Assembly: GCF_042668085.1 (NCBI RefSeq)
Contig: NZ_JBHVBO010000002.1
Span: forward strand, 1 to 64,000
DNA length: 64,000 nt
Origin: Isoptericola sp042668085
GTDB lineage: Bacteria > Actinomycetota > Actinomycetes > Actinomycetales > Cellulomonadaceae
Reading direction: 5' to 3'
The translations under genes and the position numbers were made by a program. The notes beneath the pieces were generated by a model that worked only from the letters and a program-made list of their open reading frames with translations, made no database searches and was not told where the DNA came from. Of this stretch, positions 17,127-25,611 are shown piece after piece. Every line of letters starts with the position of its first letter. Within the stretch, counting starts at the first letter, position 1.

Positions 17127-18065
17127 GTGAAGATCCTCGTGCCCGGCAACGTGCCCTTCGACCTGACGATCGACGTCCCCGGCGTGGAGGTGGCGCGCTA
17201 CGTGATGCGCGACCCGGTGCCGGAGGAGCACGTGGACGCCGACGCCCTCGTGACCTGGTCCAGCCCGCAGCGGGTCATGGAGGACGCCGCGCGCCGGATG
17301 ACGCGCCTGCGCTGGGTGCAGACCCTCAACGCCGGCCCCGACCAGGCGCTCGCCGCCGGCTTCGGCCCCGACGTCGTCATCTCCTCGGGCCGTTCCCTGC
17401 ACGACGCCACCGTCGCCGAGCACACGCTCGCGCTCGTCCTCGCCTCTGTGCGCCGGGTCGACCGGACGCTCGAGGCCCAGCACGAGCGCCGCTGGGACCG
17501 CGAGCTCGGCAAGGAGCAGGCGAACCACGAGTCGCAGTTCACGCTGCACGGCGCCCGCGTGACGATCTGGGGCTTCGGGTCCATCGCCGCCGTGCTCGCC
17601 CCGCTCCTCGCCGCGCTGGGCGCCCGCGTGACCGGGGTGGCGTCGTCGGCGGGCGAGCGCTACGGCTTCCCCGTGGTCGACTCCGTCGAGGAGGTGGCGC
17701 CCACCACGGACGTGCTGATCTCCCTGCTGCCCGCCACCGAGGCGACCCACCACGCGCTCGACGCCCGCGTGCTCGGCCTGCTGCCCGACCACGCCCGGTT
17801 CGTCAACGCCGGGCGGGGTGCCACCGTCGACGAGGAGGCGCTGGTCGCCGCCCTGCGCGACGGCTCGCTCGCCGGCGCCGCGCTCGACGTCACCGAGACC
17901 GAGCCGCTGCCGGAGGACTCGCCGCTGTGGGACGCCCCGCACCTCATCCTCACGCCGCACGTCGCGGGCGGGCGGCCGCAGGGCGCGGCCGGCTTCGTCA
18001 CCGCGCAGGTGCGGGCCTGGCTGGCCGACGGCGCAACCGGGCTGCGCAACGTCGTCACGCGCTGA
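17127..18065 (+). CDS. D-2-hydroxyacid dehydrogenase
   Basis: NAD(P)-dependent dehydrogenase of 312 aa, D-isomer 2-hydroxyacid family. The Rossmann motif is degenerate (IWGFGSIAAVLAPLL). The catalytic triad region is visible: Arg in VNAGRGATVDE, Glu in ETEPLPEDSPLW and His in LTPHVAGG. I take the GTG at 17127 as start because the protein VKILVPGNVPF fits the family's first strand; the frame is open far upstream, but that part is antisense to the permease. TAACGT at 17113-17118 is a possible -10. It is divergent from the permease operon and convergent with mutM. Substrate unknown. Confidence 0.87.
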   Translation: MKILVPGNVPFDLTIDVPGVEVARYVMRDPVPEEHVDADALVTWSSPQRVMEDAARRMTRLRWVQTLNAGPDQALAAGFGPDVVISSGRSLHDATVAEHTLALVLASVRRVDRTLEAQHERRWDRELGKEQANHESQFTLHGARVTIWGFGSIAAVLAPLLAALGARVTGVASSAGERYGFPVVDSVEEVAPTTDVLISLLPATEATHHALDARVLGLLPDHARFVNAGRGATVDEEALVAALRDGSLAGAALDVTETEPLPEDSPLWDAPHLILTPHVAGGRPQGAAGFVTAQVRAWLADGATGLRNVVTR

Positions 18066-18085
18066 GAGCGTCGGCGGTCGAGGCC

Positions 18086-19030
18086 CTACCAGCGTCCGTG
18101 GCGCGGCCGCGGCTGGCAGACCGGGCACGTGTACGACGAGCGGTTCATGAAGGCGTCCCGGCGGATCGGGGCGCCGCAGCGGGGGCACGGCTCGCCCGCG
18201 CGTCCGTAGGCGGCGAGGCCGCGCGCGAAGTAGCCGGACTCGCCGTTGACGTTGACGTACAGGGCGTCGAAGCTCGTGCCGCCCTGCGCCAGCGACTCGG
18301 CCATGACCTCGGCGGCGGCGTCCAGGGCGCGGCGCACCTCCACCGGCCGCAGCCGGTCGGTCGCGCGCGCGAAGTGCAGCCGGGCGCGCCACAGCGCCTC
18401 GTCCGCGTAGATGTTGCCGACGCCGGACAGGAGCGTCTGGTCGAGCAGCACCCGCTTGATCCCGGTGCGCCGGCGCCGGATTGCGGCGACGACGGCGTCG
18501 GCGTCGAACGCCGGGTCGAGCGGGTCGCGGCCGATGTGCGCGACCGGCTCCGGGACGGCGGCGAGGTCGCTGCCCAGGCCGCCAGGCGCGCCGTCCGGCG
18601 TCGGCTCCAGGTCCGTGACGAGCAGGTGGCCGAAGGTGCGCTGGTCGACGAAGTCGAGGTACTCGGCGCCGCTCGGTGCCCCCGAGAGGTGGAGGCGCAC
18701 CCGCAGGTGCGGGTGCGCCCAGTCGCCCGCGACGGCGGGGTCGCGCACGAGCAGCTGGCCGGACATGCCGAGGTGCGCGAGCAGCGCGGCGCCGTCGTCC
18801 GGCCCCGGCGCGGCCCCGTCCGGAGCCTCGAGGGGCAGCCAGAGGAACTTGCCGCGGCGCGCGGCGGCGGCCAGGCGCCGGCCGCGCAGCTGGTCGGCGA
18901 ACCCGGCCGGCCCGCCGTCGTGCCGCCGCACCGAGTAGTCGCGGAACACCTCGACGTCGCGCACGACGGCGCCCACGACGAGGCGGGCGAGGCCGTCGCG
19001 GACGGTCTCGACCTCGGGGAGCTCAGGCAC
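18086..19030 (-). CDS. mutM: Formamidopyrimidine-DNA glycosylase (Fpg)
   Basis: Bifunctional DNA glycosylase/AP lyase that removes 8-oxoguanine and related lesions. After processing, the N-terminus is PELPEVETVRDGL with the catalytic Pro1 and Glu2. The helix-two-turn-helix GVGNIYADEAL and a C-terminal zinc finger CPRCG...CPVCQ are present. The start must be the GTG at 19030, because the catalytic Pro has to follow the initiator. It overlaps the rnc stop by 8 nt, the usual actinobacterial rnc-mutM pair. Confidence 0.97.
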   Translation of the reverse strand: MPELPEVETVRDGLARLVVGAVVRDVEVFRDYSVRRHDGGPAGFADQLRGRRLAAAARRGKFLWLPLEAPDGAAPGPDDGAALLAHLGMSGQLLVRDPAVAGDWAHPHLRVRLHLSGAPSGAEYLDFVDQRTFGHLLVTDLEPTPDGAPGGLGSDLAAVPEPVAHIGRDPLDPAFDADAVVAAIRRRRTGIKRVLLDQTLLSGVGNIYADEALWRARLHFARATDRLRPVEVRRALDAAAEVMAESLAQGGTSFDALYVNVNGESGYFARGLAAYGRAGEPCPRCGAPIRRDAFMNRSSYTCPVCQPRPRHGRW

Positions 19031-19769
19031 CGGCGGAGTCTCCCGGGACGGCGTCGGCGCCGGGCACGGGGACCTGCTGCAGGGCGCGGTAGGCCTCCTC
19101 GGCGGCGGCCTGCTCGGCGTGCTTCTTCGCGGTGCCGGTGCCGAGGCCAAGCACCGGGCCGGCGGTCACCTGCGCGTGGAAGACGCGCGCGTGCTCGGGG
19201 CCCTCGCCCGTGACCTCGTACACCGGGGCGCCGAAGCCGCGCACGGCGGCGGCCTCCTGCAGCGACGTCTTCCAGTCGAGCCCCGCACCGAGCCCGGCGG
19301 CCGCGTCGAGCGTCGTGTCCACGAGCCGGTGCACCAGCTCGCGCGCCGGTTCCAGGCCGTGCGACAGGTAGGTCGCGCCGATCAGCGCCTCCACGGTGTC
19401 CGACAGGATCGAGTCCTTGTCGAAGCCGCGGGTGCGGATCTCGCCCTTGCCGAGCAGTACGTAGCCGCCGAGGTCGAGCCGGCGGGCGATCGCCGCGAGG
19501 GCGCGCTGGGACACCGTCGCCGCGCGCATCTTCGCCAGCTCGCCCTCGGACTGGTCGGGGTGGCGCCGGTACAGCGCCTCGGTCACGACCAGCCCCAGCA
19601 CGGTGTCGCCCAGGAACTCGAGCCGCTCGTTGGTCGGGATGCCCCCGGCCTCGTGCGCGAACGACCGGTGCGTCAGGGCAAGCACGAGAAGCTCGGGGTC
19701 CAGGTGGACCCCGAGCTTCTCGAGAAGAGCGGTCGGCTCCGGCCGGGGCCGGCTGCCGGGTGCAGGCAT
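19023..19769 (-). CDS. rnc: Ribonuclease III
   Basis: Double-strand-specific endoribonuclease that processes 30S pre-rRNA and structured RNAs. The signature NERLEFLGDTVLGLVVTEAL is complete, with metal-binding Glu and Asp, and the second catalytic pair is in SDTVEALIGA. A C-terminal dsRNA-binding domain (WKTSLQEAAAVRG...TAKKHAEQAAAEEA) follows; total 248 aa. The ATG at 19769 is 1 nt after the rpmF stop, and its 3' end overlaps mutM. It belongs to the yceD-rpmF-rnc-mutM transcription unit. Confidence 0.97.
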   Translation of the reverse strand: MPAPGSRPRPEPTALLEKLGVHLDPELLVLALTHRSFAHEAGGIPTNERLEFLGDTVLGLVVTEALYRRHPDQSEGELAKMRAATVSQRALAAIARRLDLGGYVLLGKGEIRTRGFDKDSILSDTVEALIGATYLSHGLEPARELVHRLVDTTLDAAAGLGAGLDWKTSLQEAAAVRGFGAPVYEVTGEGPEHARVFHAQVTAGPVLGLGTGTAKKHAEQAAAEEAYRALQQVPVPGADAVPGDSAGA

Positions 19770-19770
19770 G

Positions 19771-19965
19771 TCAGCCCGCGTGCTCGGTGCGCAGCGCCTC
19801 GGCGTACTGGCGGCCCTTGTAGGCACCGCAGGTGGGGCACGCGGCGTGGGACAGCTTCTGCCCCTTGCAGCTCGGGCACGTCGTGAGAACCGCCGCGGTG
19901 GTCTTCCACTGCGAACGGCGCGCACGGGTGTTGCTGCGCGACATCTTGCGCTTCGGAACAGCCAC
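19771..19965 (-). CDS. rpmF: 50S ribosomal protein L32
   Basis: 64-aa ribosomal protein, zinc-ribbon form. It starts VAVPKRKMSRSNTRARR, which fixes the GTG start at 19965, and has CPSC...CPTC Zn pairs (Cys30/33 and Cys43/46). GAAAGAGAG precedes the start. It follows yceD by 2 nt and precedes rnc by 1 nt; yceD-rpmF pairing is widespread and yceD is implicated in 23S rRNA/L32 assembly. Confidence 0.97.
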   Translation of the reverse strand: MAVPKRKMSRSNTRARRSQWKTTAAVLTTCPSCKGQKLSHAACPTCGAYKGRQYAEALRTEHAG

Positions 19966-19967
19966 GG

Positions 19968-20519
19968 CTAGCTCTCTTTCGTCTCGTCGGACACGCTCGA
20001 CTCCTCGAGCATGGTCTGCAGCGCCGACCACCGGGGGTCGACAACGTCGTGATGGTGGTCCGGGTCGTCCGCCAGCCGCGCCCCGCAGACGGAGCACAGG
20101 CCGGGGCAGTCCGGACGGCACAGCGGTTGAAATGGTAGTGCAGTCACGAGCGAATCCCGAACCGCCGGCTCGATGTCGGCCTGGTCGTCGACCAGCACCG
20201 CCTCGTCCTCGGCGTCCTCGTCGCCGGACTCCTCCGCGGCCTGCGCCCTCTCGGGGTAGGCGAAGAGCTCCTGCACGCGCACCGTCACCTGCTGGGAGAC
20301 CGGGTCGAGGCAGCGCACGCACTCCCCCACCGCCGTGCCGCGCACGACGCCGGACACCAGCACCCCCTCCATGACCGACTCCAGCCGGAGGCCGAGGGTG
20401 AGGTCGTCGCCCTCGGGGACGCCGATGACGGCGGTCCCCATGTCCGCCGGAGCGGGCACGACGCGCGCGACCTCCTCCATCGAACCGGGTCGCCGAGACA
20501 GCTCGTGCGTGTCGAGCAC
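19968..20519 (-). CDS. yceD: YceD/DUF177 family protein
   Basis: Conserved partner of rpmF, linked to 23S rRNA accumulation in bacteria and plants. It shows the DUF177 pattern: VLDTHELSRRPGS near the start, a GECVRCLDPV motif in the middle and CRPDCPGLCSVCG near the C-terminus, followed by DPRWSAL. The start is uncertain. The GTG at 20519 leaves the conserved VLDTHEL at the very N-terminus without a good ribosome site; the frame extends to a GTG at 20666 with an unusual Cys-rich lead. Homologues usually have 10-20 residues before this motif, so the true start may lie upstream. Confidence 0.88.
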   Translation of the reverse strand: MLDTHELSRRPGSMEEVARVVPAPADMGTAVIGVPEGDDLTLGLRLESVMEGVLVSGVVRGTAVGECVRCLDPVSQQVTVRVQELFAYPERAQAAEESGDEDAEDEAVLVDDQADIEPAVRDSLVTALPFQPLCRPDCPGLCSVCGARLADDPDHHHDVVDPRWSALQTMLEESSVSDETKES

Positions 20520-20711
20520 GAGCGGCGAGGGCTTCGCGGTGGCGATGGCAGGCTCCGATGAACAGTGATGAGCAGGGCTGGACCCGACGGGCGCGGGAAG
20601 GGGGTTCGGCCCGGACTCGGGCCAGCGACCTAGTCTAGGCCATCCTGACGCCGCGCCGCAGCACACGCGGGAGTGACGCGTCTCTCACGCCGTGCGACGA
20701 CCGACGGCACA

Positions 20712-20752
20712 GTTCACGGTGCAGCTCACGCTGCAGGTCACGGTGCAGGTCA
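20712..20752. repeat. 12-bp tandem repeat carrying in-frame stops
   Basis: Units near GGTCACGGTGCA occur three times plus a partial fourth, beginning at the stop codon of the sepIVA-like gene. Read on the minus strand in that gene's frame, a TGA recurs every 12 nt, giving four in-frame stops in succession. The rest of the ~230-bp gap to yceD holds nothing recognisable. Confidence 0.7.
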
Positions 20753-21319
20753 GGCGCGCCGCTCCTGCGGCCAGCGCGGGTCGGCGACCGCGTCCCACCG
20801 CACCCGCGGCGTCCCCTGCTCGAGGCGCTCGGCCAGCTTCTCCCGCCCGGCGCGCACCTGGTTCGACAGGGCGTCCAGGTCCTGCTGGAAGTCGGCCAGG
20901 CGCCCGTCGCAGTACGCGTCCGCGTCGGTGCGCAGCGCCGCCGCACGCGTCTCCGCCTCGGCGATCACCTCGGCCGCGCGGGACTGCGCCTGCACGACGA
21001 CCTGCTCGGACTGCACCAGCTCGATCGCGCGGGCGCGGGCGGCGGCCACGATCTCCTCCGCCTGACGGTGCGCGTCGTCCAGGGTGTCGCGGGCGGCCGC
21101 CAGCACCTCGTCGGCGCGGGCCACCTGCGTCGGCAGCGCGTCGCGCAGCTCGTCCACGAGCGCGAGGGCCTGGTCGCGGTCCACCTTCACGTTGGTCGAC
21201 AGCGGCACGGAGCGCGCGTTCTCGACCAGCGCGGCCAGGTCCTCCAGAATGTCCAGCAGCCCGCCGGCGGGGTTGTCTCCCTGGCCGGCGCCGGTCGTGG
21301 TCTCGGTCGTCTCGCTCAT
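20750..21319 (-). CDS. DivIVA-domain coiled-coil protein, SepIVA-like
   Basis: 189-aa cytoplasmic protein. The N-terminal ~45 residues include GLLDILEDLAALVENARSVP, then a long Ala/Glu-rich coiled coil (about residues 60-175) similar to an ATP-synthase b-subunit stalk. Location between yceD and coaD and overall shape match mycobacterial SepIVA (Rv2927c), an essential septation and polar-growth factor. A good ribosome site (GAGGAG) precedes the ATG. Function is inferred from position and architecture; sequence identity to SepIVA cannot be measured here. 12-bp tandem repeats flank it on both sides. Confidence 0.8.
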   Translation of the reverse strand: MSETTETTTGAGQGDNPAGGLLDILEDLAALVENARSVPLSTNVKVDRDQALALVDELRDALPTQVARADEVLAAARDTLDDAHRQAEEIVAAARARAIELVQSEQVVVQAQSRAAEVIAEAETRAAALRTDADAYCDGRLADFQQDLDALSNQVRAGREKLAERLEQGTPRVRWDAVADPRWPQERRA

Positions 21320-21335
21320 CCCCTGCTCCTCGATC

Positions 21336-21371
21336 CTGCTCGTCCGGCTGCTCGTCCGGCTGCCCGTCTGG
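21336..21371. repeat. Three 12-bp tandem units upstream of the sepIVA-like gene
   Basis: CTGCTCGTCCGG occurs twice exactly and once with two changes, filling most of the short gap between coaD and the sepIVA-like start. It could alter spacing or secondary structure in the leader of that gene. Confidence 0.7.
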
Positions 21372-21377
21372 CCCGGA

Positions 21378-21863
21378 TCATCGCCCCAGGGCCGCGCGCA
21401 CCGCGTCGGCGACGCCGTCCGGCACCAGGTCGTCGATCGGCCCGCCGTACCGGGCCACGTCCTTGACCAGCGACGACGCGACGTGCGCGTACCGCTGCTC
21501 CCCCGGCACGAAGACCGTCTCGATCGCGGTCAGGTGCCGGTTCATGAGGGCCATCGGCAGCTCGGAGTCGAAGTCCGCGCCGCCCCGCAGGCCCTTGACC
21601 ACCGCGACCGCCCCGACCTCCCGGCAGAAGTCCACCAGCAGCCCGGGCACCACCTCGACCCGCACGTCGGCGGTCTCCGGGTCGGCGGCGAGCGCCGTCC
21701 GGGCCAGCTCCACCCGCTCCTCGGGGCCGAGCAACGCGTTCTTGGCGGCGTTGCGGGCCACCCCGACCACCACGACGTCGAACATCCGGCGCGTGCGCCG
21801 CACGATGTCGAGGTGGCCGAGTGTGATCGGGTCGAACGACCCGGGGCAGACGGCGATGCTCAC
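21378..21863 (-). CDS. coaD: Pantetheine-phosphate adenylyltransferase
   Basis: Catalyses the fourth step of coenzyme A synthesis, joining 4'-phosphopantetheine and ATP to dephospho-CoA. The nucleotidyltransferase motif is PGSFDPITLGHLDIV (T/HxGH), and the second motif ends SSLVKDVA. At 161 aa it has the family length. It starts at the ATG at 21863, with the GNAT gene divergent 84 nt away. It is followed by the sepIVA-like gene on the same strand. Confidence 0.97.
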   Translation of the reverse strand: MSIAVCPGSFDPITLGHLDIVRRTRRMFDVVVVGVARNAAKNALLGPEERVELARTALAADPETADVRVEVVPGLLVDFCREVGAVAVVKGLRGGADFDSELPMALMNRHLTAIETVFVPGEQRYAHVASSLVKDVARYGGPIDDLVPDGVADAVRAALGR

Positions 21864-21947
21864 GCCGTCACGCTAGTACAGCGGTGTCGCGATCCCCGGG
21901 AGCCCGGTCGGGGTGCCGTGACCTCGCGACGGGGACACCCTGGGGGC

Positions 21948-22766
21948 ATGACCGACGACGCCGCGCCCCACCCCTCGCCCGCGGAGCCGACCGTGGTGCC
22001 GCTGACCGAGGCGGCCCAGCTCGACTCGCTGTGGCGGGACGTCCTGGAGCCCTCCTTCCCGCCCGACGAGCTCACGTCGTCCGACGACCTGCGGGCCGGA
22101 CTCGCCTCCGGCGAGCTCACCGCCTACGGCGTGGAGGAGGACGGGAGGGTCGTCGCCGGGATCGTGGCCTCGTGGTCGCGGGCCACCCAGGTGCTGCTCG
22201 TGGACTACCTCGCGCTGGCGCCCGGCCACCGCGGCGGCGGGGTCGGCGGGCGGCTGCTGGACCGGTCGCTCGCCGGGTGGCGTGAGGAGCTGCACCCCGT
22301 GCTGGTGCTGGCGGAGGTCGAGCACCCGGGCCACCACGCCCCCCACCCGAGCCACGGGGACCCGGCGGCGCGGCTGCGCTTCTACACGCGGCACGGGGCG
22401 CGCGCGCTGGCCCTGCCCTACTTCCAGCCGGGCATCGGCGGGCCGGGCTCCCCGCGGGTCCCCGCGATGCTCCTGGTGGCGCTCGGGACCCCTCCGGGCA
22501 CGGTCTCGGTGCCGGCCCCCGCCGTCCGCGGCTTCCTCCTCGAGCACCTGCGGGAGTGCGAGGGCACCGTGCCGGGTGACCCCGCGGTCAGGCGGCTGCT
22601 CGCGGCGGCCGGCGGGGAGGACGTCGCGCTCGTCGACGCGGCCGACGCGCAGGCACTGGCCACCGTGCCCGTCGCAGTCCTCGAGGGCGCGGAGCGCTAC
22701 GCCCCGCCGGCGGCTCCCGGAGCATCGGGCGCGTCGGGGTCGGCGGGGTCGACCGGCTCGGCGTAG
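21948..22766 (+). CDS. GNAT-family N-acetyltransferase
   Basis: 272-aa protein with an acetyl-CoA-binding GNAT core. The P-loop-like motif is GHRGGGVGGRLLDRSL near residue 90, preceded by the strand VLLVDYLALAP, with FYTRHGARAL later. The C-terminal ~90 residues are an extra Ala-rich helical region. The ATG at 21948 has a GGGG-rich lead. Its last 70 nt overlap the 3' end of rsmD on the opposite strand, both in coding sequence. Substrate unknown. Confidence 0.82.
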   Translation: MTDDAAPHPSPAEPTVVPLTEAAQLDSLWRDVLEPSFPPDELTSSDDLRAGLASGELTAYGVEEDGRVVAGIVASWSRATQVLLVDYLALAPGHRGGGVGGRLLDRSLAGWREELHPVLVLAEVEHPGHHAPHPSHGDPAARLRFYTRHGARALALPYFQPGIGGPGSPRVPAMLLVALGTPPGTVSVPAPAVRGFLLEHLRECEGTVPGDPAVRRLLAAAGGEDVALVDAADAQALATVPVAVLEGAERYAPPAAPGASGASGSAGSTGSA

Positions 22767-23329
22767 TGCACCGCCGTCTCCCCGTAGTCCTTGCGGGCGA
22801 ACGGCTCCAGGCCCGCGGGCCAGGCCGGCTCGGGGCTGCGGGTGGAGCGCTCCACCACGACGACGGCGCCCGCGGCCAGCACCCCGGGTGCGGCCAGGTG
22901 GGCAAGCACGGTCGCGAGCGCGTCCTCGGCCAGGTCGTAGGGCGGGTCGAGGAAGACGACGTCGTACCCGGGCGCCTCGCCCGCCCCGGCGGGCGAGGCT
23001 GTGGCGCCCGCCGCGAACCGCTCCGCGGGGTCGGCGACGACGCGCACCTCGCGCTGCAGGCCCAGCGTTGCCACGTTGCGGCGGGCGACGTCCGCCGCCC
23101 GCCGGTTCGCGTCCACCAGGACGACGTCGGCCGCGCCGCGGCTGGCGGCCTCGAGGCCGAGCGCGCCGGAGCCCGCGTACAGGTCGAGCACGTGCGCGCC
23201 GTCCAGCACGTCGAGGTGGTCGAGCCGGGAGAAGATCGCCTCGCGGACCCGGTCGCTGGTGGGTCGGGTGCCCTTCGGCGGCACCTGCAGCGAGCGCCCG
23301 CCGAACCGGCCGGCCACGATCCTCGTCAT
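22697..23329 (-). CDS. rsmD: 16S rRNA (guanine966-N2)-methyltransferase
   Basis: SAM-dependent methyltransferase of the small ribosomal subunit. It starts MTRIVAGRFGGRSLQVPPKGTRPTSDRVREA, the RsmD hallmark; motif I is VLDLYAGSGALGLEA and the catalytic motif is VFLDPPYDL. The C-terminal 25 residues form an Asp/Pro/Ala-rich tail, the part that overlaps the convergent GNAT gene. It lies downstream of recG with a 26-nt gap, the typical recG-rsmD-coaD order. Confidence 0.96.
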   Translation of the reverse strand: MTRIVAGRFGGRSLQVPPKGTRPTSDRVREAIFSRLDHLDVLDGAHVLDLYAGSGALGLEAASRGAADVVLVDANRRAADVARRNVATLGLQREVRVVADPAERFAAGATASPAGAGEAPGYDVVFLDPPYDLAEDALATVLAHLAAPGVLAAGAVVVVERSTRSPEPAWPAGLEPFARKDYGETAVHYAEPVDPADPDAPDAPGAAGGA

Positions 23330-23355
23330 GGCGCCGAGCCTAACCAGTCGACGGG

Positions 23356-25611
23356 TCACGCCCGCTCGAGGAACTCCTCCTGCTCGTCGTCGAGCTGGGC
23401 CGCGATCGCCGCGCGCAGCTCGGGGTGGGAGCCGAGCTCGAGGTCGGCGCCGACGACGGCGGTGGCCTCGCGCCGCGCGTCGGCGATGAGGTCGGCGTCC
23501 TGCACGACCCGCAGCAGGCGCAGCGAGCTGGAGCGGCCGGACTGGGCGGCACCGAGCACGTCGCCCTCGGAGCGCAGCTCGAGGTCCAGGGTGGCGAGCC
23601 GGAAGCCGTCGGTCGTCTCCGCGAGCGCCTCGACCCGGGTCGCCGCGGGCGTGCCGGGCTGCGCCGTGGAGACCAGGAGGCACAGCCCGGGCGCGGAGCC
23701 GCGCCCGACCCGGCCGCGGAGCTGGTGCAGCTGCGACAGCCCGAACCGGTCGGCGTCGAAGACGACCATCACGGTGGCCTCGGGCACGTCCACGCCCACC
23801 TCGATCACGGTGGTCGAGACCAGCACCTGCAGGTCGCCGGCCGCGAACCGCGCCATCGCGGACTCCTTGTCCGCGGCCGCCATCTGACCGTGCAGCACGC
23901 CGACGTCGAGGCCCGCGAGCGCCGGCGTCTCGCGCAGCATGTCCGCCACCTCGAGCACCGCGCGCAGGGCCGGACGCTCGTCGCCCGGCCCGTCGCCGTC
24001 CATGAGCTCGAGCAGGTCCGGGACGTCGTCGAAGTCCTTGGCGGCCGCCCCGCCGCCGGCGGGCAGGTCGTCGTCGGGGTGGATCCGGGGGCACACGACG
24101 TACGCGCGGTGCCCCTTGTCGACCTCCTCGCGCACGCGCGCCCACGTGCGCTCCATCCACCGCGGGTTGCCGGCGGGGACCACGTGCGACGTGATGCCGG
24201 CCCGGCCGGCGGGCACCTGGGTGAGCGAGGACGTCTCGAGGTCGCCGAACACCGTCATCGCCACGGTGCGCGGGATGGGCGTGGCCGTCATGACGAGCAC
24301 GTGCGGCGCCACGCGCCCCTTGGCGCGCAGCGCGTCCCGCTGCTCGACGCCGAACCGGTGCTGCTCGTCGACGACGACGAGGCCCAGGTCGGCGAACTGC
24401 ACCTGGTCGCCCAGCAGGGCGTGCGTGCCCACGACGATCCCCGCCTCGCCGCTCGCCGCCTGCAGCAGCGCCTCCTTGCGGGCGGCGGCGCCGAGCGAGC
24501 CCGTCAGCAGCGCGACCCGGGTGCCGTGGGCCGCGCCCCCCAGCAGCCCGCCCTCGGCGAGCGGCCCCAGGAGCTGGCGCAGCGTGCGGGCGTGCTGCGC
24601 CGCGAGGACCTCGGTGGGCGCCAGGAGCGCGGCCTGCCCGCCGGCGTCGACCACCTGCAGCATCGCGCGCAGCGCCACGACCGTCTTGCCGGAGCCCACC
24701 TCGCCCTGCAGCAGCCGCTGCATCGGGCGGGCCTGGGCGAGCTCGTGCGCCAGGTCCTCCCCCACGGAGCGCTGGCCGTCCGTCAGGGTGAAGGGCAGGC
24801 CCGCGTCGAAGTCGGCGAGCAGGCTCGGCTCCCCGGGCCCACGCAGCGGGCGGGCCGTGGCCTCCTGCTCGGCGGCGTGCGCCCGGCGCTGCGCGAGCGC
24901 CGCCTGCAGCACGAACGCCTCCTCGAAGCGGAACCGGTGGCGAGCCTGCTGCCACGCGCGCTGGTCGACGGGGTGGTGGATCGCGCGCAGGGCGTCGAGC
25001 CGACTCGCCAGCCCGTGCCGGGCGCGGACCTCGTCGGGCAGGGGATCCTCGACGTCCGCCTCCGTGAGCGGGTCGAGCACCGTGCGCACGGCCCGCTGGA
25101 TGCGCCAGGAGGGCACGGACGACGACGCCGGGTAGATCGGGATGGGGCGGCTCGCCTCGAACATCGCCTCCTCGGCGTCGTCCGCGTCGACGCCCACGAG
25201 GACGTAGTCCGGGTGGGTGAGCTGGCGGGTGCCGCGGTACTCGCTGACCACCCCGGTGAACAGCCCGACGCGCCCCGGCCGCAGCTTCTCCTCGTGCGGC
25301 CGCAGCGCGCCGGCGCGCTTGGCGAAGAACGTCAGCGCCAGCTCGTGCCGGCCGTCCGTCACGGTCGCCTGCAGCATGGCGCCGGCGCGCGAGCGCATCG
25401 TGCGGACGGTCGCCCGCGCGACCCGCGCCATGACGGTGACGTGCTCGCCGAGCGCCAGCCTGTCCATGTCCGTGAGCGTGCCGGGGTCGCCGTACCGGCG
25501 CGGGTAGTGCCGCAGCAGGTCCCCGACGGTGGTCAGGCCCAGCTTGGCGAGCGGGCCCGCGCTGCGCGCCCCCAGCACCTTGGTCAGCGCCTCGCCCTCG
25601 CGCCCGGTCAT
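23356..25611 (-). CDS. recG: ATP-dependent DNA helicase RecG
   Basis: Branch-migration helicase for replication-fork repair and recombination, 751 aa. The N-terminal wedge/OB domain comes first (about residues 1-190, with HYPRRYGD and FFAKRAG). The SF2 core has Walker A GEVGSGKT at about 303-310, then VVDEQHRFG (DEQH box), TATPIPRT and the C-terminal QLHQLRGRVGRG. The ATG at 25611 overlaps the stop of the DAK-type gene (ATGA), fixing the start. Confidence 0.97.
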   Translation of the reverse strand: MTGREGEALTKVLGARSAGPLAKLGLTTVGDLLRHYPRRYGDPGTLTDMDRLALGEHVTVMARVARATVRTMRSRAGAMLQATVTDGRHELALTFFAKRAGALRPHEEKLRPGRVGLFTGVVSEYRGTRQLTHPDYVLVGVDADDAEEAMFEASRPIPIYPASSSVPSWRIQRAVRTVLDPLTEADVEDPLPDEVRARHGLASRLDALRAIHHPVDQRAWQQARHRFRFEEAFVLQAALAQRRAHAAEQEATARPLRGPGEPSLLADFDAGLPFTLTDGQRSVGEDLAHELAQARPMQRLLQGEVGSGKTVVALRAMLQVVDAGGQAALLAPTEVLAAQHARTLRQLLGPLAEGGLLGGAAHGTRVALLTGSLGAAARKEALLQAASGEAGIVVGTHALLGDQVQFADLGLVVVDEQHRFGVEQRDALRAKGRVAPHVLVMTATPIPRTVAMTVFGDLETSSLTQVPAGRAGITSHVVPAGNPRWMERTWARVREEVDKGHRAYVVCPRIHPDDDLPAGGGAAAKDFDDVPDLLELMDGDGPGDERPALRAVLEVADMLRETPALAGLDVGVLHGQMAAADKESAMARFAAGDLQVLVSTTVIEVGVDVPEATVMVVFDADRFGLSQLHQLRGRVGRGSAPGLCLLVSTAQPGTPAATRVEALAETTDGFRLATLDLELRSEGDVLGAAQSGRSSSLRLLRVVQDADLIADARREATAVVGADLELGSHPELRAAIAAQLDDEQEEFLERA

